The position numbers and the translations under genes were made by a program. Of a stretch of DNA of 10,921 nt, positions 1 through 7,806 are shown one piece after another (the first letter of the stretch is position 1; each line of letters begins with the position of its first letter). Location of the stretch: positions 1 to 10,921 of the forward strand of contig JAHIZQ010000016.1 in the NCBI GenBank assembly GCA_018814505.1. The letters run 5' to 3'. The notes under the pieces were generated by a model, which was given only the letters and a program-made list of their open reading frames with translations, ran no database searches and was not told where the DNA came from. Origin of the DNA: Candidatus Omnitrophota bacterium (GTDB lineage: Bacteria; Omnitrophota; Gorgyraeia; Tantalellales; Tantalellaceae).

Positions 1-27
1 ATACTTATCATCACACACCGACCATAG

Positions 28-2061
28 CTACCGTTTTAAGTAAAATCTCTTTTGTCTATGAAGAGGATCCTTAACATCCACAACGCCCGATTTCTGATTG
101 CTCTTAACCGCGTCAATACTACCTTCCGCGCCAGGGTTTACTCCCCCGCCCTCGGTCTCCAAATTTTCACCAATTTTAAGGATATCGCTCCCCGCACCCT
201 TAGACTGAGGCCATTCAAAAACATTTTCAGGTAAACCGAAATATGCATAATCAATACTAAGCCGATCAGAAACAGATAAAGGCAGTATATCGGCTCTTTT
301 ACTCAAAACAGGATCCTTATAATACTTGATCTTCCTGCCATAAATAGGGTTAGTGTTGCCAACAAAAATAACCATATCGTCGTCAGGCAGCCGCATGATC
401 TCATCCGGTGTAAGCAACGGTCTTGAGACTTCCATAGCTCCGTCAGAAACATTACCGCTGGCCATATCAATACCTTTCCCGGAAAAAGATTTAGAGAATT
501 TCTGAACAGTAGCAACCCCTGTCATTTTAGAAATAACATCGGCCGTTTCCAGTTTATTGGCCGCATGAGTAATTCTAATGTGGCAGTTACCTATAATGGA
601 TTCGTCGGTACCATAAGCATTTTTCAGCTGAGCCAAATCCTGAATAATAATATAAGCCCTGATACCATAACTTGCCATATAAGCCAAAGAATCCTGAAAG
701 CTTTCGAGTTTACCTAAAGAAGCAAATTCATCAAGCATAAGTAAAAGCTTGTTCTTATGAGCATTTAAATTAAATTTATCTTCAGACTGAACATTTTCTA
801 ATAAAGTCCTTCCTATTTGATTAAGAATAAGCCTGATCAACGGCCTGGTACGTGCAATATCAGAAGGCGGAACAATCAAATATAAAGAAACAGGAACATC
901 ATTATGAATAAGGTCAATAACCCTAAAATCGCTTTTTTCTGTATTTTTAGCAATAATAGTATCCCTGTACATCGAAACAAAAGAAATAGCAGTCGAAACA
1001 ATACCTGAACATTCGTCATACGCCTTGTTTTTAAGTTCACGCGCAACAGAAGCAACCACAGGGTGAGTTTTAGTAGGTTTATGCGTAGCAGGATGCAGCC
1101 AGCCCCTGATACCTTCCGGGTCATGTTCAGTCTTAAGCATCGAATTCAAGACCTCAGATAAAGGTCTGTCCGGATCGCTTAACAGATTAGCAACCCCTCT
1201 TAAAGTTTTATCTTTTCTAGCATATAAAACGTGTAAAATAACTCCGGTAAGCAAAGAATGAGCAGATTGCCGCCAATGATCAAGATTACCTTTCCCATCA
1301 GGGTCAACTAACATTGAAGCTATATTTTGAGTATCTTTAATTTCGTGATCACCTATTCTAATTTCAAATAAAGGATTAAAACTGGCACCTGAGCCATCGT
1401 TACAAGTCGGATCGAATTTAATAACTTTAGATCCTAAAACATTTTTACGCCAACCTGAAGATAAAGCATAATTCTCCCCTTTAATATCGTAAACTAAAAC
1501 AGATCCGTCCCAAGACAATAAAGTAGGAACAATAACCCCGACACCTTTCCCTGAACGGGTAGCAGCCCACATAATACAATGTTTATCAGAATTATCCTTT
1601 AGATATTCAACCCTGCGGGCCTTTTCATTAACCCACCCTCCGATGTAAACACCTTTGTCCTGGTTAATAACGTTGGCATTGATTAAATCTTTATAACAAG
1701 CCCATTTTGCCGAACCGTGCACATCAGTTTCTTCAATACGTTGTTTAACAATATAATTATAAACATATAAAAACATAATGCCTGTCATCTGAGAGCCGGC
1801 AAGGATGAGTACACCGATTTTAAAATGAAGATCGATAATCTCTGAATTGCCTGCTTTTAAAAACCATATAATGAAATAAAAAGGATTATATAAACCGAAA
1901 ATAATCGGCTCATAGTAAACAGTAAGATGCGGGAGTTTATAAGCAATATATTGGGTGCCTAATGAAAATCCGATAATAATAGATAAAAAAGCAACAGCAA
2001 AGTTAAATAAAGGAAGTTTATTGAATTTCCATTTACGAATTTTATAAATACTCTTTTTCAT
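28..2061 (-). CDS. traG: VirD4/TraG-family type IV coupling protein (ATPase), 677 aa
   Basis: Coupling protein that brings the relaxase-DNA complex or protein substrates to the secretion channel at the inner membrane and pumps them using ATP. The N-terminus has hydrophobic membrane segments at about residues 18-42 and 81-104, with a shorter one near 60-69. The cytoplasmic domain follows, with Walker A TRSGKGVG at 168-175 and Walker B LLLMLDEF at 439-446 (D444, E445), followed by the conserved FASLGKLESFQDSLAYMASYG stretch (446-466) typical of TraG/VirD4. The last 60 residues (about 618-677) are Gly-, Glu- and Lys-rich and look disordered. I start it at the ATG at 2061 because an AGGAGGT lies 5 bases upstream; an in-frame ATG at 2148 would add 29 residues that lie over trbB and has no such site. 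It overlaps the end of trbB by 20 bases and is the last gene seen, ending in TAG. Known of the family: VirD4 is needed for conjugation and often sits beside the mating-pore genes. Confidence 0.95.
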   Translation of the reverse strand: MKKSIYKIRKWKFNKLPLFNFAVAFLSIIIGFSLGTQYIAYKLPHLTVYYEPIIFGLYNPFYFIIWFLKAGNSEIIDLHFKIGVLILAGSQMTGIMFLYVYNYIVKQRIEETDVHGSAKWACYKDLINANVINQDKGVYIGGWVNEKARRVEYLKDNSDKHCIMWAATRSGKGVGVIVPTLLSWDGSVLVYDIKGENYALSSGWRKNVLGSKVIKFDPTCNDGSGASFNPLFEIRIGDHEIKDTQNIASMLVDPDGKGNLDHWRQSAHSLLTGVILHVLYARKDKTLRGVANLLSDPDRPLSEVLNSMLKTEHDPEGIRGWLHPATHKPTKTHPVVASVARELKNKAYDECSGIVSTAISFVSMYRDTIIAKNTEKSDFRVIDLIHNDVPVSLYLIVPPSDIARTRPLIRLILNQIGRTLLENVQSEDKFNLNAHKNKLLLMLDEFASLGKLESFQDSLAYMASYGIRAYIIIQDLAQLKNAYGTDESIIGNCHIRITHAANKLETADVISKMTGVATVQKFSKSFSGKGIDMASGNVSDGAMEVSRPLLTPDEIMRLPDDDMVIFVGNTNPIYGRKIKYYKDPVLSKRADILPLSVSDRLSIDYAYFGLPENVFEWPQSKGAGSDILKIGENLETEGGGVNPGAEGSIDAVKSNQKSGVVDVKDPLHRQKRFYLKR

Positions 2062-3028
2062 TTGTGACCTCCTGTAGAATATATTCATTATTATTTTTGT
2101 TATACCCTTTAACTCTAAGAACAGATTCAACCAGCCAGCCGCTGACATTTCCTGAAGACCTCGTTATATAAACAATAATATTAATAGCTTCAGCAACAGA
2201 TTCAGGGACAACATTAACATTCGCTTCCTGAACAAGCTGCTCGAGCCTTAAAAGACCTGAATAAGCGCTGTTGGCATGTACTGTAGAAACTCCCCCTCTG
2301 TGTCCTGTATTCCACGCCTTGATAAGAGATAAAGCTTCCTTTCCTCTAACTTCACCGACAATAATACGGTCTGGACGCAACCTCATACAATATCTTAATA
2401 AATCGTTCATTGACCTATTATCAGAAGTCCTTAACTGGATTTTATTTTCTACATTACACTGAAGCTCAACAGTATCTTCAATAATGGCAACTCTGTCTTT
2501 GGGCGTTTGTATTGCTATTTCATTAAGAAGGGCATTGGCAAGGGTGGTCTTTCCTGACCCCGTCCCCCCTACTATAAGAATGGATAAATAATGTGAAACA
2601 GCATTACGCAAATATTGAAATGCACCTTGATTTATAACTTTATCTTTTAAATAGTCGTCTAAAGGGATTACCCTTGAAGATGGTTTTCTTATATTAAAAA
2701 TAGGATAGGAAGATATAGGGGGAATTAACCCCTGGAATCTGAACAATTTTAAATCATCTTCAATAAGAACCCTAATCTCGCCTTCAATACTGGGACTATC
2801 CCTATTAACAACCACTTCCGAAACAGAGGCAACCGTATTAATTAAGTTTTTAGCCCTGCCGCTATCAAGATCGCAGAAATAATTCATACCGCTAAAAGTA
2901 TCAAGCCAAACTTTGCCGTCCCCGTTAAGCATAACCTCAATAACATTCGGATCCGATAAAGCAGAATAAATATCTTCTCCCAGTGCAAATCTAAGCTTCT
3001 CCTGAATTTTTGAATGACTATGAAGCAT
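2042..3028 (-). CDS. trbB: VirB11/TrbB-family secretion ATPase, 328 aa
   Basis: Cytoplasmic hexameric ATPase of the GspE/VirB11 superfamily that works with VirB4 and VirD4 to switch between pilus assembly and substrate export. All family motifs are visible: Walker A GGTGSGKTT at 154-162, Asp box IIEDTVELQ at 182-190, Walker B RIIVGEVRG at 221-229, and His box HRGGVSTVHAN at 243-253. The N-terminal domain (about 1-120) contains the phrase VIEVMLNGDGKVWLD, typical of TrbB. The length is normal for the family and there is no membrane segment. The ATG at 3028 is preceded by AGAGGA with an 8-base spacer, inside trbI, and the gene overlaps trbI by 11 bases, suggesting translational coupling. In RP4 and Ti trb operons trbB comes first; here it lies after trbI and before traG, as virB11 does in VirB operons. 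GspE-type ATPases of type II secretion share the fold, but the neighbours make TrbB/VirB11 secure. Confidence 0.96.
   Translation of the reverse strand: MLHSHSKIQEKLRFALGEDIYSALSDPNVIEVMLNGDGKVWLDTFSGMNYFCDLDSGRAKNLINTVASVSEVVVNRDSPSIEGEIRVLIEDDLKLFRFQGLIPPISSYPIFNIRKPSSRVIPLDDYLKDKVINQGAFQYLRNAVSHYLSILIVGGTGSGKTTLANALLNEIAIQTPKDRVAIIEDTVELQCNVENKIQLRTSDNRSMNDLLRYCMRLRPDRIIVGEVRGKEALSLIKAWNTGHRGGVSTVHANSAYSGLLRLEQLVQEANVNVVPESVAEAINIIVYITRSSGNVSGWLVESVLRVKGYNKNNNEYILQEVTNEKEYL
2067..2073 (-). promoter_or_regulatory. Strong ribosome binding site for traG
   Basis: The minus strand reads AGGAGGT here, followed by a 5-base spacer to the ATG at 2061. It lies inside the 3' end of trbB and decides in favour of the shorter traG start over the in-frame ATG at 2148. 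Confidence 0.85.
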
Positions 3029-4262
3029 TATTAAAATCCTCTAAAACCATATCTTTCATTACCATAACCTTGAATTTATACCCCGGCCTGATCTTAATGG
3101 TAGGCTGAACATCAATATTGTTCCTGGTAAGCTGACTGGAAACTTCAGCCAGTTGTTGACCGATCGAACCGGCAACAGAATTTTCAGAATTCTCTGCAGA
3201 AGAACCAGGGTTAAGCATTTCGTAACCAGCCCCAACCAAAGATAAAAGAAGGGCATTGCTATAAGTTTGTAATAAATGCCGGTCTAATTTATCGTTAAAC
3301 CCGGCATAACCGGAACCGTCAACCCCTTGCATCATCTCTAGATTTATCGAAGACCCGTCAGGAAACAGCAATCTATTCCAAACAACCAAAGCCCTGTTTT
3401 GGCCGTAAGAAACTTTAGAATCATATTTACCTATAAGTTTAGACCCTTGCGGGATAAGTAAATAATTCCCTGTTACTGAATCATAGACATTTTCAGTAAC
3501 TTGAGCGATAGCAGAACCAGGCAAATCAGAGTTTAACCCGGTAATTAACGCCGCAGAGATTGTCGACCCGGCTTTGATTTCATATTTAGATAACTGTTTT
3601 TCTTTAATATGAGAAAGATAAAAACCATCCGTAATCCCATCATTTAAAAAAGCTATTTTCCTATCCTGATCATTAATATCCTTATCGCCGGTGCTTAAAG
3701 GTACGGCAGACGCCATTATTTCGGCAGGAATGTTAGTGTATCTCAAATTATTTACAGAATTATCAGTGTTTACTGCACTGTTATCTTTTAAACGAGGATC
3801 TTCATCAACATTTATATCTAAATTAGCTTTATAAGCGTCTAATTCAGCACGTTTATTATCAACCAACTGCCTGGATTCCATAACAGAGATATCAGCCTTG
3901 CGCTTATATTCTTCTTCAATACTCTGCTGTATGAATTTCTTTTCTTCCGTAGAAATAATCTTAGAGTCAAAAACTTCCTTTGTTTCAACAGGGACTTCCT
4001 TCTTGTTTTGCAAATTTGAAGAATTGAATTTAATATCGTTATACCAAGAACTTTTATTATCATCAACCCGCGGATCATCACTAACTATCTTTTGCGTATT
4101 TTCATTAACCGGCTCCTTATCGTCAATATTCATAATTAAATAAACAATTAATGCAGTAAATATAATAAGGAACAAAACAATCGGGCCTTTTCTGTACCTT
4201 TCAACATTACCAGGAACCATATTGATTTTAATACCTTTTGGACCATCTATAATATTAGCCAT
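3018..4262 (-). CDS. trbI: VirB10/TrbI-family envelope-spanning core protein, 414 aa
   Basis: Core scaffold that spans both membranes, sensing ATPase activity at the inner membrane and gating the outer-membrane pore. A short cytoplasmic N-terminus is followed by one membrane helix (about 27-45). A long polar linker (46-205) includes a probable coiled coil (about 104-147). The conserved C-terminal beta-barrel domain covers about 225-410. Diagnostic pieces are LIPQGSKLIGKYDSKV (269-284), the GVDGSGYAGFNDKLDRH block (313-329) leading into a hydrophobic antenna-like helix (about 330-350), and the terminal strand IRPGYKFKVMVMKDMVL (391-407). The linker has few prolines, unlike the proline-rich linker of many VirB10 proteins, and carries two similar DPRxxDN motifs (64-69 and 155-161). 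The ATG at 4262 has AGGGG 6 bases upstream, overlapping the TAG of trbG. Confidence 0.95.
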   Translation of the reverse strand: MANIIDGPKGIKINMVPGNVERYRKGPIVLFLIIFTALIVYLIMNIDDKEPVNENTQKIVSDDPRVDDNKSSWYNDIKFNSSNLQNKKEVPVETKEVFDSKIISTEEKKFIQQSIEEEYKRKADISVMESRQLVDNKRAELDAYKANLDINVDEDPRLKDNSAVNTDNSVNNLRYTNIPAEIMASAVPLSTGDKDINDQDRKIAFLNDGITDGFYLSHIKEKQLSKYEIKAGSTISAALITGLNSDLPGSAIAQVTENVYDSVTGNYLLIPQGSKLIGKYDSKVSYGQNRALVVWNRLLFPDGSSINLEMMQGVDGSGYAGFNDKLDRHLLQTYSNALLLSLVGAGYEMLNPGSSAENSENSVAGSIGQQLAEVSSQLTRNNIDVQPTIKIRPGYKFKVMVMKDMVLEDFNNAS

Positions 4263-4271
4263 AACTAACCC

Positions 4272-5234
4272 CTATTTCTTAATAATTTTAACCACGTCTT
4301 GTTTTTTATCATTACCTAAAACTAAAACCCCTTCGGAAAACAGCATATCAACAATATAATACGGCTCTTTATACCTGTAATTCACAATATCCTGTTTACC
4401 GTTATTAACAGCTAAAAACACGGGAGTTTCACCGTATTTAACTGCATCGGGCATTTTAATAAAAACTTTTTTACCATCATCAAAAACTAATATAGGAAAC
4501 CAAACAATGTTCTTATTACCTTTTAGATCATAATTAAAGTTCATATTCTCTATAGTTACCGCAGTAGAACTTATAACGCCCTTATTGCTTTCTGCATTTT
4601 GTTTAACGGCACTAAAATCAATGCCGTCTATACTGTCTTGCGGATAAAAGAACCCTATTCTCGGCGTATACTCCCCTTCTTCTATTGAAGAAAGATGGAC
4701 ATCATAAATCCGCCTATCGGTCGTGACCATAATATTAGTTTCAATACCGGTATAAAAGGGTTTAACCATAATTAACGGTTTTGCATCATTAACATTACCT
4801 GTATAAGCAACTTTAATATTCCACCGTTGGCTATCACCAGAAACAATATCAACGATCTTTTCTGATTTTTCCAGTTCGATAGAACAAACTCTTAATTTCC
4901 CGCAAATTAATTTCGGTTGTGCTAAACCATAAGGAAACATTAAAGTATTATTCTTCATATAAATAGGATCCACACGGCCGGTAGCCTCGTATTTATCAAT
5001 CGCTTTATTAATATATGCCTTATTGGTAATAGGAAACGGACTTTTATATTCAGACATAGAAATATCTTCAAAATTAGAGATAATATCTTCTCTTTCTTCT
5101 ATTTCCTTCTGATTAACGTTTACTTCATACCGCAATTTCGCTACATTACCGGCATCAATATCAAACCGTTTAGGATCTGTAGTAACACAACCGCCAATAA
5201 AAATACACAAAACAACCAACAACGATTTTTTCAT
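4272..5234 (-). CDS. trbG: VirB9/TrbG-family outer-membrane core protein with a probable lipobox, 320 aa
   Basis: Component of the outer-membrane core ring, expected to bind the C-terminal domain of VirB10 and the VirB7-type lipoprotein. The N-terminus is a short signal peptide ending in I-G-G-C (C16), which reads as a lipoprotein signal. The region at about 100-300 is the VirB9-like beta domain, with PYGLAQPKLICGKLRVCSIEL (about 101-121), WNIKVAYTG (138-146), MVKPFYTGIETNIMVTTDRRIY (about 156-177), and the end motif YIVDMLFSEGVLVLG (293-307), matching the TrbG pattern. Start: the ATG at 5234 has AGGCGG 6 bases upstream. A TTG-initiated extension to 5357 would run through the end of trbF in another frame and is not credible. 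There are 13 bases between the trbF stop and this start, and 9 bases to trbI. No separate trbH or virB7 gene is visible nearby, so the lipid anchor may be carried here (inference). Confidence 0.92.
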   Translation of the reverse strand: MKKSLLVVLCIFIGGCVTTDPKRFDIDAGNVAKLRYEVNVNQKEIEEREDIISNFEDISMSEYKSPFPITNKAYINKAIDKYEATGRVDPIYMKNNTLMFPYGLAQPKLICGKLRVCSIELEKSEKIVDIVSGDSQRWNIKVAYTGNVNDAKPLIMVKPFYTGIETNIMVTTDRRIYDVHLSSIEEGEYTPRIGFFYPQDSIDGIDFSAVKQNAESNKGVISSTAVTIENMNFNYDLKGNKNIVWFPILVFDDGKKVFIKMPDAVKYGETPVFLAVNNGKQDIVNYRYKEPYYIVDMLFSEGVLVLGNDKKQDVVKIIKK

Positions 5235-5240
5235 TTCACA

Positions 5241-5246
5241 CCGCCT
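5241..5246 (-). promoter_or_regulatory. Ribosome binding site for trbG
   Basis: The minus strand reads AGGCGG, 6 bases before the ATG at 5234, in the short gap after the trbF stop codon. It supports the signal-peptide-bearing start and argues against the upstream TTG extension. Confidence 0.75.
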
Positions 5247-5247
5247 T

Positions 5248-5901
5248 TTACATAAGTTTAGACCAATCGATATTAGTAATATAAATACCAAAAGGATTGT
5301 AAGGATTAGAATCAACAACGGCTTTTTTATCGGGAACTTTTTGAATAACCGTAACAACCGCTTTCAATCTATCTTCAAATAAAATATTAAGGTTGGAATC
5401 TTTAACAATCTCAGACCATTCAACAATGTAAGTGTTTTCAGACTGCTTTAAAAACGTAAGAGGAAATATCTGTTTAGATCTTTCTTTCGCAAAATCAAAT
5501 GGATTATTGTTTTTATAGTATTTATCTAAAAAATTACGTTTAACATTCAAATCAACCATCTTGTAAGCTTCATCTAAATTCGATTTCATTGCTTCGCCGT
5601 CAGTAATAACCGATCTCGACAAATCAATAAACCTGAATAAATAAGCGCGTATGATCAAATCCTTGTTAACATCAGGTTTTGGCATACCGGCATTAACGGC
5701 ACGGCCTAGATTATCAACTTCCACTATATAAGGAATAACCTGCGCCTTATTGCTTAAATAAACAAACCCGTAGGATAAACACAAAACAACCAGAGCTAAA
5801 ATAAAGCTAAATATCTGCCAATTTCTTTTAGCAATATGTGGCGAAGCAAATTGTTCATTCCATTTTTGTTCAACTAAAAGGTGTTCTTGACGTTTATTCA
5901 T
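5248..5901 (-). CDS. trbF: VirB8/TrbF-family inner-membrane assembly protein, 217 aa
   Basis: Bitopic inner-membrane protein that nucleates the secretion channel and contacts VirB6, VirB9 and VirB10. The cytoplasmic tail (1-28) is followed by one hydrophobic segment (about 29-49). Next comes the motif QVIPYIVEVDNLGRA (54-68), characteristic of TrbF/VirB8, and a periplasmic NTF2-like domain to the C-terminus, closing with NPYNPFGIYITNIDWSKL (199-216). Length is close to the usual 220-240. I chose the ATG at 5901: GAGG lies 5 bases upstream and overlaps the TGA of trbL. The in-frame ATG at 5922 would add 7 residues, overlap trbL and has no binding site. The gap to trbL is 7 bases. Confidence 0.94.
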   Translation of the reverse strand: MNKRQEHLLVEQKWNEQFASPHIAKRNWQIFSFILALVVLCLSYGFVYLSNKAQVIPYIVEVDNLGRAVNAGMPKPDVNKDLIIRAYLFRFIDLSRSVITDGEAMKSNLDEAYKMVDLNVKRNFLDKYYKNNNPFDFAKERSKQIFPLTFLKQSENTYIVEWSEIVKDSNLNILFEDRLKAVVTVIQKVPDKKAVVDSNPYNPFGIYITNIDWSKLM

Positions 5902-5906
5902 AAAAA

Positions 5907-5910
5907 CCTC
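5907..5910 (-). promoter_or_regulatory. Ribosome binding site for trbF overlapping the trbL stop
   Basis: GAGG on the minus strand sits 5 bases before the ATG at 5901. Its first bases lie within the TGA stop of trbL (5909-5911), so translation of the two genes is probably coupled. It decides against the upstream ATG at 5922. Confidence 0.75.
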
Positions 5911-7045
5911 ACTTTTTATCATTGGGATTTAATGCTTTAATTTTATCTGCCAATCTGCCGCCTGAAGTATTAGAAACTGCCTCTTTCATCTTTTCTCCGG
6001 CTCTGCTCATAATCGCACCACCCAAAGTCCTTATTGTCCCGGCTATAGTAGACCCGGCTTTATTTAAACCAGTTTTACCAGCTGCCTCAGAATTACTAGA
6101 AGAAGCATGGCCGGCACTCAAAACAGCGGCACCTATTCCCGCCCCTTTGCTAATCATACTGCTCCCAGAATTTAAAGCAGTATATCCAACACCAGCCGTA
6201 GCCGCGGTACCGGCAATAACTGAAGTTATGCTGGCATCGTTATGACCAAACCCAATAGAAAAACTACCCGTAAGCAAACTAGCCGCCATATCCGGAACAC
6301 GTAGAGCAATGTAATAATAAACAAATGAAGCAGCTACAACTGAAAGATATGCATTTTGAAGGTTTTTTAAATTAGCATCCTCAATAAGGGTTACCCATTT
6401 TGCTGAAAGGCTTTCGCCTGTCCCTACAACCAAAATAATAAACATCATTTTCACCCCAAGATTAACAGCAGTATTAAAGTATCTTTCAGCATATTTCATC
6501 GTCCAGGACGATCCGGCAAACCCCAACATGATTGTCCCTCCAAAAAGAATCAGCTGTCCTCCAATTAGAATTAAAACCATTTCACAGGCAATCCTGCATA
6601 AAATAAACAAAATACAACTGCCGGCAAAAAGTGCTGTTAAGCCGGCAACGATATTCTTTATCGGCCCTAATGTAGAAGATTTAGCCATTATAACTGTCCA
6701 AAGTTCTAGGCCTCTTTCGACAATAGCCGTAGGACTAGACGCTTTAGCACCGGAAACTATCAGCCCCGCTTTATAAAAAGAATTGAAAATAGCCGGAATC
6801 CAGGAATGGTAATTCAATAAAACAGCCCAAAAAAAGGCAATAACCATAATCTTTTTAGCAAATGAAATAATAATACTGTGAGGATCATCCTTGTTCAAAA
6901 TCCATAGAATAGCAGACCATACTATTTGAATGCCTGCTAAAGTAATGAACAGCCATCTTGCAAGCATCAACCCTCTATTCGTAAAAGGGCCTAAAACAAC
7001 ATTATATTGAGCAACGATTTCATTAAAAACTTGTATAGTACCCAT
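5909..7045 (-). CDS. trbL: VirB6/TrbL-family polytopic inner-membrane protein, 378 aa
   Basis: Integral inner-membrane component of the translocation channel, which in VirB systems contacts the substrate and the VirB8/VirB10 scaffold. Several hydrophobic segments are visible: about 30-50, 63-79, 133-158, 158-180, 197-210 and 232-249. The soluble stretch between 80 and 130 should be a loop. A TrbL-like PDMAASLLTGSFSIGFG (251-267) follows the last helix. The remaining tail to 378 is rich in Gly, Ala and Ser and ends in Lys/Asp/Asn-rich residues, a common and poorly conserved TrbL trait. The ATG at 7045 follows a run of six G (7049-7054) at only 3 bases, an unusual G-only binding site. It stops with TGA, 7 bases before trbF, and begins 17 bases after trbJ, the largest gap in the operon. 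The trbE-trbJ-trbL-trbF order resembles Ti-plasmid-type trb operons, but no trbK reading frame fits in the 17-base gap. Confidence 0.93.
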   Translation of the reverse strand: MGTIQVFNEIVAQYNVVLGPFTNRGLMLARWLFITLAGIQIVWSAILWILNKDDPHSIIISFAKKIMVIAFFWAVLLNYHSWIPAIFNSFYKAGLIVSGAKASSPTAIVERGLELWTVIMAKSSTLGPIKNIVAGLTALFAGSCILFILCRIACEMVLILIGGQLILFGGTIMLGFAGSSWTMKYAERYFNTAVNLGVKMMFIILVVGTGESLSAKWVTLIEDANLKNLQNAYLSVVAASFVYYYIALRVPDMAASLLTGSFSIGFGHNDASITSVIAGTAATAGVGYTALNSGSSMISKGAGIGAAVLSAGHASSSNSEAAGKTGLNKAGSTIAGTIRTLGGAIMSRAGEKMKEAVSNTSGGRLADKIKALNPNDKK

Positions 7046-7062
7046 AAACCCCCCATGTAGAA

Positions 7063-7800
7063 TTAGTTGACCGCATCGCCTTTATATAATTTAATTTCAA
7101 CATTATTACCCGACGCAGAGTATCGCTGAAAAAATTCGCCAACAGACGCTTCGATAGCAGCATCTTTATTCACTTCATTTGCCATATAAGAATTTTGAGC
7201 CTGCATTTGAGACATAATTAACTGTCTTAACTTTTGAAGTTGTGAAACCATTTCATTAGCCATCATATTGCCTGCCTGAATTGCCTGAGTTTGGCCAACA
7301 GCAGAATCAGATAAACTTCTAATTTTATCCATAGCGCCTTTTTCAGTAACAAAATATCTTGCTTGTAAATTAGCCGCCATTAAGGATGATTTAATTGAAT
7401 CCATAGTATTCTCAGACCAATCTTTATATTCATTCTGAAAATTTACAGGCGGTTTGTATCCCGGATACAATTCTTTAAATCTACGTTCCAGATCGCTCAT
7501 AGAATACGATAACCCCTGCCCCTGTCTAACGATCCCGTCCAATTGCTGTAGAACAGAAAAAACATCATCCCATTGGCCAGTTGTATAAACCCTGATTGAT
7601 TTCAATTGTTCAATTTGATACTTGATCATTTGAGCTTCGTTGTATAATTGTCGAATCTGATTAATAGTATGCTGGGCGAGTTCATAATTATTCATCAGTT
7701 GGGTCCATTCCGTCGCGCCTGTCACACTCCCCATAGCGCTGGAACTGTTACAAGCTAAAAATAAACAAATAAAAATAAGTATTGAATATTTCTTAACCAT
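7063..7800 (-). CDS. trbJ: VirB5/TrbJ-family exported minor pilus component, 245 aa
   Basis: Exported protein expected to act in pilus assembly and at the pilus tip, as VirB5 proteins do. The N-terminus is a signal peptide: basic MVKK, a hydrophobic core to about residue 16, then ACNSSSAMG. Signal peptidase I could cut after A22; C17 also gives a weak, non-canonical lipobox (F-L-A-C). The mature part opens with GATEWTQLMNNYELAQ (28-43), a hallmark of TrbJ (compare the usual ATEWTQLLNN). It continues as a mostly helical protein with probable coiled coils at about 40-70 and 170-215, rich in Gln and Met. Length matches TrbJ (about 240-270). The ATG at 7800 has GGGAGG upstream at a somewhat long 10-base spacing, and the gap to trbE is 6 bases. 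Confidence 0.93.
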   Translation of the reverse strand: MVKKYSILIFICLFLACNSSSAMGSVTGATEWTQLMNNYELAQHTINQIRQLYNEAQMIKYQIEQLKSIRVYTTGQWDDVFSVLQQLDGIVRQGQGLSYSMSDLERRFKELYPGYKPPVNFQNEYKDWSENTMDSIKSSLMAANLQARYFVTEKGAMDKIRSLSDSAVGQTQAIQAGNMMANEMVSQLQKLRQLIMSQMQAQNSYMANEVNKDAAIEASVGEFFQRYSASGNNVEIKLYKGDAVN

Positions 7801-7806
7801 GATTTT

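Noticed and set aside
1..11. Possible start (ATG at 11 on the minus strand) of a further gene after traG
   Set aside because: Only three full codons are visible and the upstream GGTCGGTG is a weak binding site, so it cannot be supported.
2062..2148. 29-residue upstream extension of traG
   Set aside because: It overlaps trbB in another frame and lacks a binding site, while AGGAGGT sits just before the ATG at 2061.
5235..5357. N-terminal extension of trbG from a TTG, giving a long hydrophobic segment
   Set aside because: The extension is an out-of-frame reading of the trbF 3' end. A good binding site and a proper signal peptide start at the ATG at 5234.
5922..6245. Plus-strand ORF of 107 codons rich in Ala, Pro and Leu
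   Set aside because: It is antisense to the Gly/Ala/Ser-rich C-terminal part of trbL, whose codon bias keeps the opposite strand open. No ribosome binding site or recognisable domain was seen.
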